Below, piece after piece: positions 61,704-64,000 of a stretch of DNA of 64,000 nt (its first letter is position 1; each line of letters opens with the position of its first letter). This stretch comes from an uncultured Christensenella sp. (GTDB lineage: Bacteria; Bacillota; Clostridia; Christensenellales; Borkfalkiaceae): positions 43,419 to 107,418 of the forward strand of contig CAJTUK010000007.1 in assembly GCA_910579525.1 (NCBI GenBank). The letters run 5' to 3'. The translations under genes and the position numbers were made by a program. The notes beneath the pieces were generated by a model. That model did not search any database, was not told the DNA's origin, and worked only from the letters and a program-made list of their open reading frames with translations.

Positions 61704-61916
61704 ATGAGAGCAAAAACATACACTTGCGACGACTGCGGAAAGCGCGGTGAGTTTACAAGCTATGTAAAAGCCCGTAACGCGGGTTGGGCGGTTGCCAAAG
61801 ATTACAGCAACTGTTATTGCCCGGCTTGTGCTCCCGCCCACCGCAACGGCGGGGCGAAGCGGGCGAACGACAAGTTCCCGAAAGATTGGGAGCAGTTGGG
61901 CATAGAAGGAATTTGA
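61704..61916 (+). CDS. Small zinc-ribbon protein
   Basis: A 70-residue protein with CDDCGKRGEF and CYCPACAPAH Cys pairs, likely one zinc site. A strong AAAGGGGG site lies before the ATG at 61704. It directly follows the tandem repeat and lies before the replication-type gene. Confidence 0.65.
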   Translation: MRAKTYTCDDCGKRGEFTSYVKARNAGWAVAKDYSNCYCPACAPAHRNGGAKRANDKFPKDWEQLGIEGI

Positions 61917-62023
61917 ACAAAAAGAAAATTGTTGTAAATTAACAAATAATCGGGTGCTTTGTGCGCGGTAACAGATCCACAAGCGGTAATTTTTGATAAA
62001 AACTAACAAAATCACGGGACGAT

Positions 62024-63067
62024 ATGGAAGTAACGGCAACAAAAAAATTTAATAGTTATAATTACTTTAAGTTGCCGACAGGTCTTAAAGGGCTTCCGCT
62101 CGGAACGCAGTTTGTCATAGGCGATATTTTCAGCTTTACGGGCAAAAGCAAGCAAGGCAAAGAACTTGACTGCCGTCGTACTTATAACACCTTTAAAGAG
62201 CGTTTGGGCTACTCACGCGCGACAATAGGGCGCGGGCTTAAATGGGGCAAAGAAAACGGTGTAATTAAGAAGGACAAGGAAAAAGGCTACGTCTGCGAGC
62301 TTGGAAACTTTGCGGACTGCGATTTTTTGAGACTTCCGAACTTTATCCGCGAGGAAGAATTCAACGTACATAAAGACAAGCGCAGAAAGCTACTTCCTTC
62401 CGAAAGCGATATCTATGCTTATCTTTTCACCCACTGCGCCAACAATAAGCACAAAAAGAAGGTTTGCGAAATATCGATTTCAAAACTTGCCGAAGTTTTG
62501 GATATGTCAGAAAAGACGGTTTATAAAGGCTTGTGGGCTTTAATCCGCGCAAAACTTATCTATCGCCCGAAAATCGATAAAGGCATAAACGCGTACAAAG
62601 TAAGCCGTTATACGCTTAATACAAAGATATTGCGTGAACACGGAATTTACATTGGCGCCAATGAGAAGAAGCCCGAACCCGAACCCAAGAAACCCGAAGC
62701 AAAGGCAACAACCGAGGAACGCAAGCAATATTATTCAAACTTGCGCTACCGTGCACAGCTTATCGCCGAACGCAACCTTGAAACGGTGCGACGTATAGAC
62801 GAGCAATTCAGGCAAGCAGACGACACAATTAGAAACATTGCGCCCGCGCTTGCGCTGGCGACAGTGAGCGGACATACGGAAGAAATTGTTACGTTACAAG
62901 TCTTGCACGGCGAGGCAATGCGTATTAAAGCGACCAGAGCGCGAATATTAGGCTATATGTTGGATAGCTTCGAGCCTCAATATAAATGCAAGTGTTGCGA
63001 GGATACGGGCTATAAACTGACAGACGGAACGGTTTGCGACTGTTTCCCGCCTGGCGGGGTGTTTTAA
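62024..63067 (+). CDS. Replication-type protein with winged-helix and C-terminal zinc motif
   Basis: A 347-residue soluble protein. The first half has two winged-helix-like parts (RATIGRGLKWGKENGVIKKD and ISISKLAEVLDMSEKTVYKG), the layout of RepA/DnaD-like initiators. A helical, charged linker with EPEPKKPEAK precedes a last domain that ends in CKCCEDTGYKLTDGTVCDCF, the Cys motif seen in DnaC-like loaders. It does not show a rolling-circle HUH or Rep_trans motif. It most likely starts replication of the element. A terminator follows. Confidence 0.6.
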   Translation: MEVTATKKFNSYNYFKLPTGLKGLPLGTQFVIGDIFSFTGKSKQGKELDCRRTYNTFKERLGYSRATIGRGLKWGKENGVIKKDKEKGYVCELGNFADCDFLRLPNFIREEEFNVHKDKRRKLLPSESDIYAYLFTHCANNKHKKKVCEISISKLAEVLDMSEKTVYKGLWALIRAKLIYRPKIDKGINAYKVSRYTLNTKILREHGIYIGANEKKPEPEPKKPEAKATTEERKQYYSNLRYRAQLIAERNLETVRRIDEQFRQADDTIRNIAPALALATVSGHTEEIVTLQVLHGEAMRIKATRARILGYMLDSFEPQYKCKCCEDTGYKLTDGTVCDCFPPGGVF

Positions 63068-63139
63068 TGGTAGGTGTAGGCGAACTGAATAAAGGATTTT
63101 AAAGCGCAACGTTGTTGCGCTTATAGTCGTTACAAAAAA

Positions 63140-63183
63140 AGACCGCTTGCGGGTTAAGACCTGCGGGCGGTCTTTAATTTTAT
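63140..63183 (+). terminator. Terminator after the replication gene
   Basis: AGACCGC (63140-63146) pairs with GCGGTCT (63167-63173), with TTGCGGG/CCTGCGG-type inner pairing, then TTTAATTTTATTT. It lies 72 bp past the stop. Confidence 0.8.
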
Positions 63184-63198
63184 TTACCTATGTAAAAA

Positions 63199-63240
63199 TG
63201 AGACTTTTACCGTCTCAAAAATCAGGGTGGTAAAGTCTCA
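63199..63240. repeat. Direct and inverted GTCTC repeats near the replication gene
   Basis: GTCTCAAAA occurs at 63212 and 63235. TGAGACTTTTACC (63199-63211) is the near-perfect inverse of GGTAAAGTCTCA (63229-63240), one T missing. Candidate iterons or origin next to the replication gene. Confidence 0.6.
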
Positions 63241-63627
63241 AAATTACCCCGCTACGCTCACATATAATATATAACGAAGGTAAAAAGAAAAATAAACGCG
63301 GGCAGACACCCGCGGGTTACGGCTTGCGCCGTGTGCGGCGGGGAAGCGTTTAGAAGTGTATGCGGTGGGCGTTCGCGCTCGTGTGCACCGTGCCGGGCGG
63401 TTACGCTCTGAACGCGAACGCAGAGCGCGAGGAAAAGCAAATAAAGCGGGTTATTATGTAATCCCCGCCGGGGCGGTTTTTACGAGCTTGTCGCGTGCAG
63501 TGCAGTAGAGAAGCTCGCGCCCAGCACGTTCACCAATACCGGGAAGCGCAGGCGAATCGCCTTGAACCTGCCCGCCTTTCCCGCGCGACGTTGCGCACGT
63601 TCCAAAGTCTTCCCCGCCCGCGCAGGC
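63241..63627. other. GC-rich non-coding stretch
   Basis: No supported gene in 387 bases. A TATAAT-like box at 63264-63272 and AAGG at 63277 suggest a short transcript, but no frame of note follows. The rest is Cys/Arg-like low-complexity sequence without a ribosome site. Confidence 0.5.
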
Positions 63628-63659
63628 AAAATAAAAGCCCGTGGAACGCTTCCACGGGC
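63628..63659 (-). terminator. Minus-strand rho-independent terminator
   Basis: Perfect 10-bp stem GCCCGTGGAA / TTCCACGGGC with a 3-base loop; on the minus strand it is followed by TTTTATTTT. It would stop leftward transcripts from the tRNA side. Confidence 0.85.
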
Positions 63660-63688
63660 AGGACTTATGCAACTTTTTAATTTGTAAA

Positions 63689-63708
63689 ATTGGGGGCAAT
63701 TGGGGGCA
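63689..63708. repeat. Tandem 10-base repeat near the tRNA
   Basis: ATTGGGGGCA occurs twice head-to-tail (63689-63698, 63699-63708) between the element and the tRNA-Lys gene. It may be an integrase arm site, by position. Confidence 0.45.
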
Positions 63709-63746
63709 AACTTCCGAAAACTCCTAAAAAATGGCTTAAAAACAGC

Positions 63747-63774
63747 AAAAAACGGGCGATTTTGCCCGTTTTTT
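63747..63774 (-). terminator. Bidirectional terminator next to tRNA-Lys
   Basis: AAAAAACGGGC / GCCCGTTTTTT, symmetrical, with A- and T-runs on either side. Immediately downstream of the tRNA CCA on the minus strand. Confidence 0.9.
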
Positions 63775-63850
63775 TGGTGCACCTTCAGGGACTCGAACCC
63801 TGGGCCCACTGATTAAGAGTCAGTTGCTCTACCAACTGAGCTAAAGGTGC
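63775..63850 (-). tRNA. tRNA-Lys (anticodon CTT)
   Basis: Reads GCACCTT at the 5' end and AAGGTGC + A + CCA at the 3' end; all seven acceptor pairs match. The anticodon loop is CTCTTAA, so CTT. D-arm GCTC...GAGC and T-arm with GGTTCGAGTCC are present. The CCA is encoded. Its 3' end faces the prophage-like element. Confidence 0.97.
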
Positions 63851-63890
63851 AAAATTTTTATTTTAACCCTCAAAGAGGGAGAATAGACGT

Positions 63891-63914
63891 ACAACCGCAG
63901 AGCGGTTGTTTTTT
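63891..63914 (+). terminator. Plus-direction terminator between the two tRNAs
   Basis: Stem CAACCGC / GCGGTTG (63892-63908) with loop AGA, then six T residues. It points rightward, against the tRNAs. Confidence 0.6.
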
Positions 63915-63916
63915 AG

Positions 63917-63992
63917 TGGTGGTCCATCCGGGATTCGAACCCGGGACACCTTGATTAAAAGTCAAGTGCTCTACCATCTGAGCTAATGGGCC
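63917..63992 (-). tRNA. tRNA-Lys (anticodon TTT)
   Basis: Anticodon loop CTTTTAA gives TTT. D-arm GCTCAGATGGTAGAGC and T-arm GGGTTCGAATCCC are present and CCA is encoded. The acceptor stem GGCCCAT / ATGGACC has one C-A mismatch at position 3-70; the other six pairs match. Confidence 0.95.
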
Positions 63993-64000
63993 GTTAATAA

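Noticed and set aside
1..64000. Ribosomal RNA genes, riboswitches and T-box leaders
   Set aside because: None could be supported; the leaders with hairpins do not match a riboswitch class that I recognise.

Overview
The window looks like part of a chromosome of an anaerobic, carbohydrate-degrading Clostridia-type Firmicute. The signs are AGGAGG-like ribosome sites, many small lipoproteins with a Cys lipobox, carbohydrate ABC permeases sharing MsmX/UgpC-type ATPases, TTGACA/TATAAT promoters, and glycosidases typical of gut polymer users. A gut Christensenellales-like lineage is only a guess; no rRNA gene is present to settle it.

Layout. (1) 1-11.65 kb: a plus-strand operon entering from the left, with the end of one permease, an NHL-repeat/Yip1 membrane protein, a DUF5696-like secreted protein, a second permease pair, two related GH144/glucoamylase-like enzymes (one lipoprotein, one cytoplasmic), an ABC ATPase and a lipoprotein. 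It reads as a transport and hydrolysis unit for a glucan, possibly beta-1,2-glucan. (2) 11.7-19 kb: housekeeping genes (glycerophosphodiesterase, a membrane protein, cardiolipin synthase, MarR regulator, pyrophosphatase, and a divergent LysR regulator/malic enzyme pair). (3) 19-23.5 kb: an SGNH lipoprotein, a lipoprotein with a duplicated domain, and a membrane-anchored alpha/beta hydrolase. (4) 23.7-45.7 kb: a divergent AraC regulator and a long polysaccharide-utilisation operon: an ABC ATPase with a ~190-residue insertion, a membrane protein, SGNH lipoprotein, GH43, CBM9-like and repeat lipoproteins, binding protein plus two permeases, then GH3, GH42 and GH31. The enzyme mix fits a xylose/galactose/arabinose-decorated glucan such as xyloglucan (inference).

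(5) 45.9-52.9 kb: an AT-rich accessory island with a CPBP protease, a LytTR/DUF3021 pair, a two-gene cassette of a GHKL ATPase fused to a TIR domain plus a 5-methylcytosine methyltransferase, and an IS3-like element. (6) 52.9-63.7 kb: an integrated element whose tyrosine integrase is cut off by the IS end. It carries a YefM/YoeB-type toxin-antitoxin pair, an XRE repressor with twin operators, membrane-anchored surface-type proteins, a Zot-like (filamentous phage pI) ATPase, zinc-ribbon proteins, an 85-bp triple tandem repeat with hairpins, and a replication-type protein. It looks like a filamentous (inovirus-like) prophage next to two lysine tRNA genes (63.8-64 kb).

The best candidates for undescribed biology are the GHKL-TIR/methyltransferase cassette, the inovirus-like element with its repeat and its apparent -1 frame extension, and the ABC ATPase with the large insertion.
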